Source: Henricia sp. BOLD:AAB3569 (Eukaryota > Echinodermata > Asteroidea > Spinulosida > Echinasteridae). Taken from it: DNA of 64,000 nucleotides. This document shows positions 34,066-45,989 of this stretch, piece by piece (the first letter of the stretch is position 1; every line of letters starts with the position of its first letter). The stretch covers positions 62,001-126,000 of the forward strand of contig JBBELK010000982.1 of the NCBI GenBank assembly GCA_037783545.1. Direction: 5' to 3'. The notes under the pieces were generated by a model that had not been told where the DNA came from, did not search any database, and worked only from the letters and a program-made list of their open reading frames with translations. The position numbers and the translations under genes are program-made.

Positions 34066-37000
34066 TTGACAGACTTTCGCCGGGAAATGGCAGAGAAATT
34101 TCAAAGTTTAGAAAAAACTGGGTTGAGGCTTCCTGACTGCTCTCGCGCAAACCGTGGCTGTCTGTACACACCTCTTTGGGGTACTCCTGAGTTGTGCGCA
34201 TGCTCAGTCATTCGGACTGTCGTTAACGCACCGCAGTTTGGCTCGGCAATTTGGTCAAAGTGTGGTCCAAACGTCGGCAAATTTGGAGGTCGAAAAATGT
34301 TCCGACGAACTTCAAATTTTGCATGCCCTAAACTCTCTATATTGCGCACTTGTCATAACAAATTGACAGACTTTCGCCGGGAAATGGCAGAGAAATTTCA
34401 AAGTTTAGAAAAAACTGGGTTGAGGCTTCCTGACTGCTCTCGCGCAAACCGTGGCTGTCTGTACACACCTCTTTGGGGTACTCCTGAGTTGTGCGCATGC
34501 TCAGTCATTCGGACTGTCGTTAACGCACCGCAGTTTGGCTCGGCAATTTGGTCAAAGTGTGGTCCAAACGTCGGCAAATTTGGAGGTCGAAAAATGTTCC
34601 GACGAACTTCAAATTTTGCATGTCCTAAACTCTCTATATTGCGCACTTGTCATACAAAATTGACAGACTTTCGCCGGGAAATGGCAGAGAAATTTCAAAG
34701 TTTAGAAAAAACTGGGTTGAGGCTTCCTGACTGCTCTCGCGCAAACCGTGGCTGTCTGTACACACCTCTTTGGGGTACTCCTGAGTTGTGCGCATGCTCA
34801 GTCATTCGGACTGTCGTTAACGCACCGCAGTTTAGCTCGGCAATTTGGTCAAAGTGTGGTCCAAACGTCGGCAAATTTGGAGGTCGAAAAATGTTCCGAC
34901 GAACTTCAAATTTTGCATGCCCTAAACTCTCTATATTGCGCACTTGTCATAAAAAATTGACAGACTTTCGCCGGGAAATGGCAGAGAAATTTCAAAGTTT
35001 AGAAAAAACTGGGTTGAGGCTTCCTGACTGCTCTCGCGCAAACCGTGGCTGTCTGTACACACCTCTTTGGGGTACTCCTGAGTTGTGCGCATGCTCAGTC
35101 ATTCGGACTGTCGTTAACGCACCGCAGTTTGGCTCGGCAATTTGGTCAAAGTGTGGTCCAAACGTCGGAAAATTTGGAGGTCGAAAAATGTTCCGACGAA
35201 CTTCAAATTTTGCATGACCTAAACTCTCTATATTGCGCACTTGTCATAACAAATTGACAGACTTTCGCCGGGAAATGGCAGAGAAATTTCAAAGTTTAGA
35301 AAAAACTGGGTTGAGGCTTCCTGACTGCTCTCGCGCAAACCGTGGCTGTCTGTACACACCTCTTTGGGGTACTCCTGAGTTGTGCGCATGCTCAGTCATT
35401 CGGACTGTCGTTAACGCACCGCAGTTTGGCTCGGCAATTTGGTCAAAGTGTGGTCCAAACGTCGGCAAATTTGGAGGTCGAAAAATGTTCCGACGAACTT
35501 CAAATTTTGCATGACCTAAACTCTCTATATTGCGCACTTGTCATAACAAATTGACAGACTTTCGCCGGGAAATGGCAGAGAAATTTCAAAGTTTAGAAAA
35601 AACTGGGTTGAGGCTTCCTGACTGCTCTCGCGCAAACCGTGGCTGTCTGTACACACCTCTTTGGGGTACTCCTGAGTTGTGCGCATGCTCAGTCATTCGG
35701 ACTGTCGTTAACGCACCGCAGTTTGGCTCGGCAATTTGGTCAAAGTGTGGTCCAAACGTCGGCAAATTTGGAGGTCGAAAAATGTCCCGACGAACTTCAA
35801 ATTTTGCATGCCCTAAACTCTCTATATTGCGCACTTGTCATAAAAAATTGACAGACTTTCGCCGGGAAATGGCAGAGAAATTTCAAAGTTTAGAAAAAAC
35901 TGGGTTGAGGCTTCCTGACTGCTCTCGCGCAAACCGTGGCTGTCTGTACACACCTCTTTGGGGTACTCCTGAGTTGTGCGCATGCTCAGTCATTCGGACT
36001 GTCGTTAACGCACCGCAGTTTGGCTCGGCAATTTGGTCAAAGTGTGGTCCAAACGTCGGAAAATTTGGAGGTCGAAAAATGTTCCGACGAACTTCAAATT
36101 TTGCATGACCTAAACTCTCTATATTGCGCACTTGTCATAAAAAATTGACAGACTTTCGCCGGGAAATGGCAGAGAAATTTCAAAGTTTAGAAAAAACTGG
36201 GTTGAGGCTTCCTGACTGCTCTCGCGCAAACCGTGGCTGTCTGTACACACCTCTTTGGGGTACTCCTGAGTTGTGCGCATGCTCAGTCATTCGGACTGTC
36301 GTTAACGCACCGCAGTTTGGCTCGGCAATTTGGTCAAAGTGTGGTCCAAACGTCGGCAAATTTGGAGGTCGAGAAATGTTCCGACGAACTTCAAATTTTG
36401 CATGCCCTAAACTCTCTATATTGCGCACTTGTCATAAAAAATTGACAGACTTTCGCCGGGAAATGGCAGAGAAATTTCAAAGTTTAGAAAAAACTGGGTT
36501 GAGGCTTCCTGACTGCTCTCGCGCAAACCGTGGCTGTCTGTACACACCTCTTTGGGGTACTCCTGAGTTGTGCGCATGCTCAGTCATTCGGACTGTCGTT
36601 AACGCACCGCAGTTTGGCTCGGCAATTTGGTCAAAGTGTGGTCCAAACGTCGGCAAATTTGGAGGTCGAAAAATGTTCCGACGAACTTCAAATTTTGCAT
36701 GCCCTAAACTCTCTATATTGCGCACTTGTCATAAACAAATTGACAGACTTTCGCCGGGAAATGGCAGAGAAATTTCAAAGTTTAGAAAAAACTGGGTTGA
36801 GGCTTCCTGACTGCTCTCGCGCAAACCGTGGCTGTCTGTACACACCTCTTTGGGGTACTCCTGAGTTGTGCGCATTCTCAGTCATTCGAACTGTCGTTAA
36901 CGCACCGCAGTTTGGCTCGGCAATTTGGTCAAAGTGTGGTCCAAACGTCGGCAAATTTGGAGGTCGAAAAATGTTCCGACGAACTTCAAATTTTGCATGC

Positions 37001-40000
37001 CCTAAACTCTCTATATTGCGCACTTGTCATAAAAAATTGACAGACTTTCGCCGGGAAATGGCAGAGAAATTTCAAAGTTTAGAAAAAACTGGGTTGAGGC
37101 TTCCTGACTGCTCTCGCGCAAACCGTGGCTGTCTGTACACACCTCTTTGGGGTACTCCTGAGTTGTGCGCATGCTCAGTCATTCGGACTGTCGTTAACGC
37201 ACCGCAGTTTGGCTCGGCAATTTGGTCAAAGTGTGGTCCAAACGTCGGCAAATTTGGAGGTCGAAAAATGTTCCGACGAACTTCAAATTTTGCATGCCCT
37301 AAACTCTCTATATTGCGCACTTGTCATAAAAAATTGACAGACTTTCGCCGGGAAATGGCAGAGAAATTTCAAAGTTTAGAAAAAACTGGGTTGAGGCTTC
37401 CTGACTGCTCTCGCGCAAACCGTGGCTGTCTGTACACACCTCTTTGGGGTACTCCTGAGTTGTGCGCATGCTCAGTCATTCGGACTGTCGTTAACGCACC
37501 GCAGTTTGGCTCGGCAATTTGGTCAAAGTGTGGTCCAAGCGTCGGCAAATTTGGAGGTCGAAAAATGTTCCGACGAACTTCAAATTTTGCATGCCCTAAA
37601 CTCTCTATATTGCGCACTTGTCATAACAAATTGACAGACTTTCGCCGGGAAATGGCAGAGAAATTTCAAAGTTTAGAAAAAACTGGGTTGAGGCTTCCTG
37701 ACTGCTCTCGCGCAAACCGTGGCTGTCTGTACACACCTCTTTGGGGTACTCCTGAGTTGTGCGCATGCTCAGTCATTCGGACAGTCGTTAACGCACCGCA
37801 GTTTGGCTCGGCAATTTGGTCAAAGTGTGGTCCAAACGTCGGCAAATTTGGAGGTCGAAAAATGTTCCGACGAACTTCAAATTTTGCATGCCCTAAACTC
37901 TCTATATTGCGCACTTGTCATAAAAAATTGACAGACTTTCGCCGGGAAATGGCAGAGAAATTTCAAAGTTTAGAAAAAACTGGGTTGAGGCTTCCTGACT
38001 GCTCTCGCGCAAACCGTGGCTGTCTGTACACACCTCTTTGGGGTACTCCTGAGTTGTGCGCATGCTCAGTCATTCGGACTGTCGTTAACGCACCGCAGTT
38101 TGGCTCGGCAATTTGGTCAAAGTGTGGTCCAAGCGTCGGCAAATTTGGAGGTCGAAAAATGTTCCGACGAACTTCAAATTTTGCATGCCCTAAACTCTCT
38201 ATATTGCGCACTTGTCATAACAAATTGACAGACTTTCGCCGGGAAATGGCAGAGAAATTTCAAAGTTTAGAAAAAACTGGGTTGAGGCTTCCTGACTGCT
38301 CTCGCGCAAACCGTGGCTGTCTGTACACACCTCTTTGGGGTACTCCTGAGTTGTGCGCATGCTCAGTCATTCGGACTGTCGTTAACGCACCGCAGTTTGG
38401 CTCGGCAATTTGGTCAAAGTGTGGTCCAAACGTCGGCAAATTTGGAGGTCGAGAAATGTTCCGACGAACTTCAAATTTTGCATGCCCTAAACTCTCTATA
38501 TTGCGCACTTGTCATAAAAAATTGACAGACTTTCGCCGGGAAATGGCAGAGAAATTTCAAAGTTTAGAAAAAACTGGGTTGAGGCTTCCTGACTGCTCTC
38601 GCGCAAACCGTGGCTGTCTGTACACACCTCTTTGGGGTACTCCTGAGTTGTGCGCATGCTCAGTCATTCGGACTGTCGTTAACGCACCGCAGTTTGGCTC
38701 GGCAATTTGGTCAAAGTGTGGTCCAAACGTCGGCAAATTTGGAGGTCGAAAAATGTTCCGACGAACTTCAAATTTTGCATGCCCTAAACTCTCTATATTG
38801 CGCACTTGTCATAAAAAAATTGACAGACTTTCGCCGGGAAATGGCAGAGAAATTTCAAAGTTTAGAAAAAACTGGGTTGAGGCTTCCTGACTGCTCTCGC
38901 GCAAACCGTGGCTGTCTGTACACACCTCTTTGGGGTACTCCTGAGTTGTGCGCATTCTCAGTCATTCGAACTGTCGTTAACGCACCGCAGTTTGGCTCGG
39001 CAATTTGGTCAAAGTGTGGTCCAAACGTCGGCAAATTTGGAGGTCGAAAAATGTTCCGACGAACTTCAAATTTTGCATGCCCTAAACTCTCTATATTGCG
39101 CACTTGTCATAAAAAATTGACAGACTTTCGCCGGGAAATGGCAGAGAAATTTCAAAGTTTAGAAAAAACTGGGTTGAGGCTTCCTGACTGCTCTCGCGCA
39201 AACCGTGGCTGTCTGTACACACCTCTTTGGGGTACTCCTGAGTTGTGCGCATGCTCAGTCATTCGGACTGTCGTTAACGCACCGCAGTTTGGCTCGGCAA
39301 TTTGGTCAAAGTGTGGTCCAAACGTCGGCAAATTTGGAGGTCGAAAAATGTTCCGACGAACTTCAAATTTTGCATGCCCTAAACTCTCTATATTGCGCAC
39401 TTGTCATAAAAAATTGACAGACTTTCGCCGGGAAATGGCAGAGAAATTTCAAAGTTTAGAAAAAACTGGGTTGAGGCTTCCTGACTGCTCTCGCGCAAAC
39501 CGTGGCTGTCTGTACACACCTCTTTGGGGTACTCCTGAGTTGTGCGCATGCTCAGTCATTCGGACTGTCGTTAACGCACCGCAGTTTGGCTCGGCAATTT
39601 GGTCAAAGTGTGGTCCAAGCGTCGGCAAATTTGGAGGTCGAAAAATGTTCCGACGAACTTCAAATTTTGCATGCCCTAAACTCTCTATATTGCGCACTTG
39701 TCATAACAAATTGACAGACTTTCGCCGGGAAATGGCAGAGAAATTTCAAAGTTTAGAAAAAACTGGGTTGAGGCTTCCTGACTGCTCTCGCGCAAACCGT
39801 GGCTGTCTGTACACACCTCTTTGGGGTACTCCTGAGTTGTGCGCATGCTCAGTCATTCGGACAGTCGTTAACGCACCGCAGTTTGGCTCGGCAATTTGGT
39901 CAAAGTGTGGTCCAAACGTCGGCAAATTTGGAGGTCGAAAAATGTTCCGACGAACTTCAAATTTTGCATGCCCTAAACTCCTGTATATTGCGCACTTGTC

Positions 40001-40602
40001 ATAAAAAATTGACAGACTTTCGCCGGGAAATGGCAGAGAAATTTCAAAGTTTAGAAAAAACTGGGTTGAGGCTTCCTGACTGCTCTCGCGCAAACCGTGG
40101 CTGTCTGTACACACCTCTTTGGGGTACTCCTGAGTTGTGCGCATGCTCAGTCATTCGGACTGTCGTTAACGCACCGCAGTTTGGCTCGGCAATTTGGTCA
40201 AAGTGTGGTCCAAGCGTCGGCAAATTTGGAGGTCGAAAAATGTTCCGACGAACTTCAAATTTTGCATGCCCTAAACTCTCTATATTGCGCACTTGTCATA
40301 ACAAATTGACAGACTTTCGCCGGGAAATGGCAGAGAAATTTCAAAGTTTAGAAAAAACTGGGTTGAGGCTTCCTGACTGCTCTCGCGCAAACCGTGGCTG
40401 TCTGTACACACCTCTTTGGGGTACTCCTGAGTTGTGCGCATGCTCAGTCATTCGGACTGTCGTTAACGCACCGCAGTTTGGCTCGGCAATTTGGTCAAAG
40501 TGTGGTCCAAACGTCGGCAAATTTGGAGGTCGAAAAATGTTCCGACGAACTTCAAATTTTGCATGCCCTAAACTCTCTATATTGCGCACTTGTCATAACA
40601 AA
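34066..40602 (+). repeat. A-type satellite block 2
   Basis: B markers gacatac, tgtctttac and gaacaatg vanish and A markers return: gcatgacct at about 35,213, 35,510 and 36,104, cggaaaattt in two monomers, taacaaattg junctions, and gaaattgag-free unmarked copies. It opens with a one-base A-run gain at 34,060. Most of its right part is the 7-monomer duplication described separately. Ggacagtcg monomers flanked by gtccaagcg monomers also occur, as at 18.5-19.4 kb. Confidence 0.82.
36145..40305 (+). repeat. 2,080-bp seven-monomer HOR, two tandem copies
   Basis: Copy 1 is 36,145-38,224 and copy 2 is 38,225-40,305. Order in both: gtcgagaaatg; unmarked with one extra base at its end; gcattctcag with cattcgaactg; unmarked; gtccaagcg; ggacagtcg; gtccaagcg. 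The gtcgagaaatg marks are exactly 2,080 bp apart (36,369 and 38,449). Copies differ in few places: the extra-base junction is cataaacaaattg in copy 1 and cataaaaaaattg in copy 2, and copy 2 has actcctgtatattg near 39,978, which adds one base. Confidence 0.92.
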
Positions 40603-40899
40603 TTGACAGACTTTCGCCGGGAAATGGCAGAGAAATTTCAAAGTTTAGAAAAAAATGGGTTGAGACTTCCTGACTGCTCTCGCGCAAACCGTGGCTGTCT
40701 GTACACACCTCTTTGGGGTACTCCTGAGTTGTGCGCATGCTCAGTCATTCGGACTGTCGTTAACGCACCGCAGTTTGGCTCGGCAATTTGGTCAAAGTGT
40801 GGTCCAAACGTCGGCAAATTTGGAGGTCGAAAAATGTTCCGACGAACTTCAAATTTTGCATGCCCTAAACTCTCTATATTGCACACTTGTCATAAAAAA

Positions 40900-43871
40900 T
40901 TGACAGACTTTCGCCGGGAAATGGCAGAGAAATTTTAAAGTTTAGAAAAAAATGGGTTGAGGCTTCCTGACTGCTCTCGCGCAAACCGTGGCTGTCTGTA
41001 CACACCTCTTTGGGGTACTCCTGAGTTGTGCGCATGCTCAGTCATTCGGACTGTCGTTAACGCACCGCAGTTTGGCTCGGCAATTTGGTCAAAGTGTGGT
41101 CCAAACGTCGGCAAATTTGGAGGTCGAAAAATGTTCCGACGAACTTCAAATTTTGCATGCCCTAAACTCTCTATATTGCGCACTTGTCATAAAAAATTGA
41201 CATACTTTCGCCGGGAAATGGCAGAGAAATTTCAAAGTTTAGAAAAAACTGGGTTGAGGCTTCCTGACTGCTCTCGCGCAAACCGTGGCTGTCTTTACAC
41301 ACCTCTTTGGGGTACTCCTGAGTTGTGCGCATGCTCAGTCATTCGGACTGTCGTTAACGCACCGCAGTTTGGCTCGGCAATTTGGTCAAAGTGTGGTCCA
41401 AACGTCGGCAAATTTGGAGGTCGAAAAATGTTCCGACGAACTTCAAATTTTGCATGCCCTAAACTCTCTATATTGCGCACTTGTCATACAAAATTGACAG
41501 ACTTTCGCCGGGAAATGGCAGAGAAATTTCAAAGTTTAGAAAAAAATGGGTTGAGGCTTCCTGACTGCTCTCGCGCAAACCGTGGCTGTCTGTACACACC
41601 TCTTTGGGGTACTCCTGAGTTGTGCGCATGCTCAGTCATTCGGACAGTCGTTAACGCACCGCAGTTTGGCTCGGCAATTTGGTCAAAGTGTGGTCCAAAC
41701 GTCGGCAAATTTGGAGGTCGAACAATGTTCCGACGAACTTCAAATTTTGCATGCCCTAAACTCTCTATATTGCGCACTTGTCATAAAAAATTGACATACT
41801 TTCGCCGGGAAATGGCAGAGAAATTTCAAAGTTTAGAAAAAACTGGGTTGAGGCTTCCTGACTGCTCTCGCGCAAACCGTGGCTGTCTTTACACACCTCT
41901 TTGGGGTACTCCTGAGTTGTGCGCATGCTCAGTCATTCGGACTGTCGTTAACGCACCGCAGTTTGGCTCGGCAATTTGGTCAAAGTGTGGTCCAAACGTC
42001 GGCAAATTTGGAGGTCGAAAAATGTTCCGACGAACTTCAAATTTTGCATGCCCTAAACTCTCTATATTGCGCACTTGTCATACAAAATTGACAGACTTTC
42101 GCCGGGAAATGGCAGAGAAATTTCAAAGTTTAGAAAAAAAATGGGTTGAGGCTTCCTGACTGCTCTCGCGCAAACCGTGGCTGTCTGTACACACCTCTTT
42201 GGGGTACTCCTGAGTTGTGCGCATGCTCAGTCATTCGGACAGTCGTTAACGCACCGCAGTTTGGCTCGGCAATTTGGTCAAAGTGTGGTCCAAACGTCGG
42301 CAAATTTGGAGGTCGAAAAATGTTCCGACGAACTTCAAATTTTGCATGCCCTAAACTCTCTATATTGCGCACTTGTCATAAAAAATTGACAGACTTTCGC
42401 CGGGAAATGGCAGAGAAATTTTAAAGTTTAGAAAAAAATGGGTTGAGGCTTCCTGACTGCTCTCGCGCAAACCGTGGCTGTCTGTACACACCTCTTTGGG
42501 GTACTCCTGAGTTGTGCGCATGCTCAGTCATTCGGACTGTCGTTAACGCACCGCAGTTTGGCTCGGCAATTTGGTCAAAGTGTGGTCCAAACGTCGGCAA
42601 ATTTGGAGGTCGAAAAATGTTCCGACGAACTTCAAATTTTGCATGCCCTAAACTCTCTATATTGCGCACTTGTCATAAAAAATTGACATACTTTCGCCGG
42701 GAAATGGCAGAGAAATTTCAAAGTTTAGAAAAAACTGGGTTGAGGCTTCCTGACTGCTCTCGCGCAAACCGTGGCTGTCTTTACACACCTCTTTGGGGTA
42801 CTCCTGAGTTGTGCGCATGCTCAGTCATTCGGACTGTCGTTAACGCACCGCAGTTTGGCTCGGCAATTTGGTCAAAGTGTGGTCCAAACGTCGGCAAATT
42901 TGGAGGTCGAAAAATGTTCCGACGAACTTCAAATTTTGCATGCCCTAAACTCTCTATATTGCGCACTTGTCATACAAAATTGACAGACTTTCGCCGGGAA
43001 ATGGCAGAGAAATTTCAAAGTTTAGAAAAAAATGGGTTGAGGCTTCCTGACTGCTCTCGCGCAAACCGTGGCTGTCTGTACACACCTCTTTGGGGTACTC
43101 CTGAGTTGTGCGCATGCTCAGTCATTCGGACAGTCGTTAACGCACCGCAGTTTGGCTCGGCAATTTGGTCAAAGTGTGGTCCAAACGTCGGCAAATTTGG
43201 AGGTCGAACAATGTTCCGACGAACTTCAAATTTTGCATGCCCTAAACTCTCTATATTGCGCACTTGTCATAAAAAATTGACATACTTTCGCCGGGAAATG
43301 GCAGAGAAATTTCAAAGTTTAGAAAAAACTGGGTTGAGGCTTCCTGACTGCTCTCGCGCAAACCGTGGCTGTCTTTACACACCTCTTTGGGGTACTCCTG
43401 AGTTGTGCGCATGCTCAGTCATTCGGACTGTCGTTAACGCACCGCAGTTTGGCTCGGCAATTTGGTCAAAGTGTGGTCCAAACGTCGGCAAATTTGGAGG
43501 TCGAAAAATGTTCCGACGAACTTCAAATTTTGCATGCCCTAAACTCTCTATATTGCGCACTTGTCATACAAAATTGACAGACTTTCGCCGGGAAATGGCA
43601 GAGAAATTTCAAAGTTTAGAAAAAAAATGGGTTGAGGCTTCCTGACTGCTCTCGCGCAAACCGTGGCTGTCTGTACACACCTCTTTGGGGTACTCCTGAG
43701 TTGTGCGCATGCTCAGTCATTCGGACAGTCGTTAACGCACCGCAGTTTGGCTCGGCAATTTGGTCAAAGTGTGGTCCAAACGTCGGCAAATTTGGAGGTC
43801 GAAAAATGTTCCGACGAACTTCAAATTTTGCATGCCCTAAACTCTCTATATTGCGCACTTGTCATAAAAAA
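40900..43871 (+). repeat. 1,486-bp five-monomer HOR, two tandem copies
   Basis: Copy 1 is 40,900-42,385 and copy 2 is 42,386-43,871. Each has a gaaattttaaag/aaaaaaatggg monomer; gacatac/tgtctttac; aaaaaaatggg/ggacagtcg/gaacaatg; gacatac/tgtctttac; and a ggacagtcg monomer with eight As before tggg, which makes it 298 bp. I see no difference between the copies by eye. The shared eight-A run in both copies shows the length change predates the duplication. Confidence 0.92.
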
Positions 43872-44207
43872 TTGACAGACTTTCGCCGGGAAATGGCAGA
43901 GAAATTTCAAAGTTTAGAAAAAACTGGGTTGAGGCTTCCTGACTGCTCTCGCGCAAACCGTGGCTGTCTGTACACACCTCTTTGGGGTACTCCTGAGTTG
44001 TGCGCATGCTCAGTCATTCGGACTGTCGTTAACGCACCGCAGTTTGGCTCGGCAATTTGGTCAAAGTGTGGTCCAAACGTCGGCAAATTTGGAGGTCGAA
44101 AAATGTTCCGACGAACTTCAAATTTTGCATGCCCTAAACTCTCTATATTGCGCACTTGTCATAAAAAATTGACAGACTTTCGCCGGGAAATGGCAGAGAA
44201 ATTTTAA

Positions 44208-45989
44208 AGTTTAGAAAAAACTGGGTTGAGGCTTCCTGACTGCTCTCGCGCAAACCGTGGCTGTCTGTACACACCTCTTTGGGGTACTCCTGAGTTGTGC
44301 GCATGCTCAGTCATTCGGACTGTCGTTAACGCACCGCAGTTTGGCTCGGCAATTTGGTCAAAGTGTGGTCCAAACGTCGGAAAATTTGGAGGTCGAAAAA
44401 TGTTCCGACGAACTTCAAATTTTGCATGCCCTAAACTCTCTATATTGCGCACTTGTCATAAAAAATTGACATACTTTCGCCGGGAAATGGCAGAGAAATT
44501 TCAAAGTTTAGAAAAAACTGGGTTGAGGCTTCCTGACTGCTCTCGCGCAAACTGTGGCTGTCTTTACACACCTCTTTGGGGTACTCCTGAGTTGTGCGCA
44601 TGCTCAGTCATTCGGACTGTCGTTAACGCACCGCAGTTTGGCTCGGCAATTTGGTCAAAGTGTGGTCCAAACGTCGGCAAATTTGGAGGTCGAAAAATGT
44701 TCCGACGAACTTCAAATTTTGCATGCCCTAAACTCTCTATATTGCGCACTTGTCATACAAAATTGACAGACTTTCGCCGGGAAATGGCAGAGAAATTTCA
44801 AAGTTTAGAAAAAAATGGGTTGAGGCTTCCTGACTGCTCTCGCGCAAACCGTGGCTGTCTGTACACACCTCTTTGGGGTACTCCTGAGTTGTGCGCATGC
44901 TCAGTCATTCGGACAGTCGTTAACGCACCGCAGTTTGGCTCGGCAATTTGGTCAAAGTGTGGTCCAAACGTCGGCAAATTTGGAGGTCGAACAATGTTCC
45001 GACGAACTTCAAATTTTGCATGCCCTAAACTCTCTATATTGCGCACTTGTCATAAAAAATTGACATACTTTCGCCGGGAAATGGCAAAGAAATTTCAAAG
45101 TTTAGAAAAAACTGGGTTGAGGCTTCCTGACTGCTCTCGCGCAAACCGTGGCTGTCTTTACACACCTCTTTGGGGTACTCCTGAGTTGTGCGCATGCTCA
45201 GTCATTCGGACTGTCGTTAACGCACCGCAGTTTGGCTCGGCAATTTGGTCAAAGTGTGGTCCAAACGTCGGCAAATTTGGAGGTCGAAAAATGTTCCGAC
45301 GAACTTCAAATTTTGCATGCCCTAAACTCTCTATATTGCGCACTTGTCATACAAAATTGACAGACTTTCGCCGGGAAATGGCAGAGAAATTTCAAAGTTT
45401 AGAAAAAAATGGGTTGAGGCTTCCTGACTGCTCTCGCGCAAACCGTGGCTGTCTGTACACACCTCTTTGGGGTACTCCTGAGTTGTGCGCATGCTCAGTC
45501 ATTCGGACAGTCGTTAACGCACCGCAGTTTGGCTCGGCAATTTGGTCAAAGTGTGGTCCAAACGTCGGCAAATTTGGAGGTCGAAAAATGTTCCGACGAA
45601 CTTCAAATTTTGCATGCCCTAAACTCTCTATATTGCGCACTTGTCATAAAAAATTGACAGACTTTCGCCGGGAAATGGCAGAGAAATTTCAAAGTTTAGA
45701 AAAAACTGGGTTGAGGCTTCCTGACTGCTCTCGCGCAAACCGTGGCTGTCTGTACACACCTCTTTGGGGTACTCCTGAGTTGTGCGCATGCTCAGTCATT
45801 CGGACTGTCGTTAACGCACCGCAGTTTGGCTCGGCAATTTGGTCAAAGTGTGGTCCAAACGTCGGCAAATTTGGAGGTCGAAAAATGTTCCGACGAACTT
45901 CAAATTTTGCATGCCCTAAACTCTCTATATTGCGCACTTGTCATAAAAAATTGACAGACTTTCGCCGGGAAATGGCAGAGAAATTTTAA
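44208..45989 (+). repeat. B-type six-monomer HOR (1,782 bp), second occurrence
   Basis: Same monomer order as 21,794-23,575, bounded by gaaattttaaag at both ends. Private changes include cggaaaattt in its first monomer (an A-type marker in a B block), aactgtggc in the second and atggcaaaga in the fourth. The A-type marker here points to exchange or conversion between families. Confidence 0.85.
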
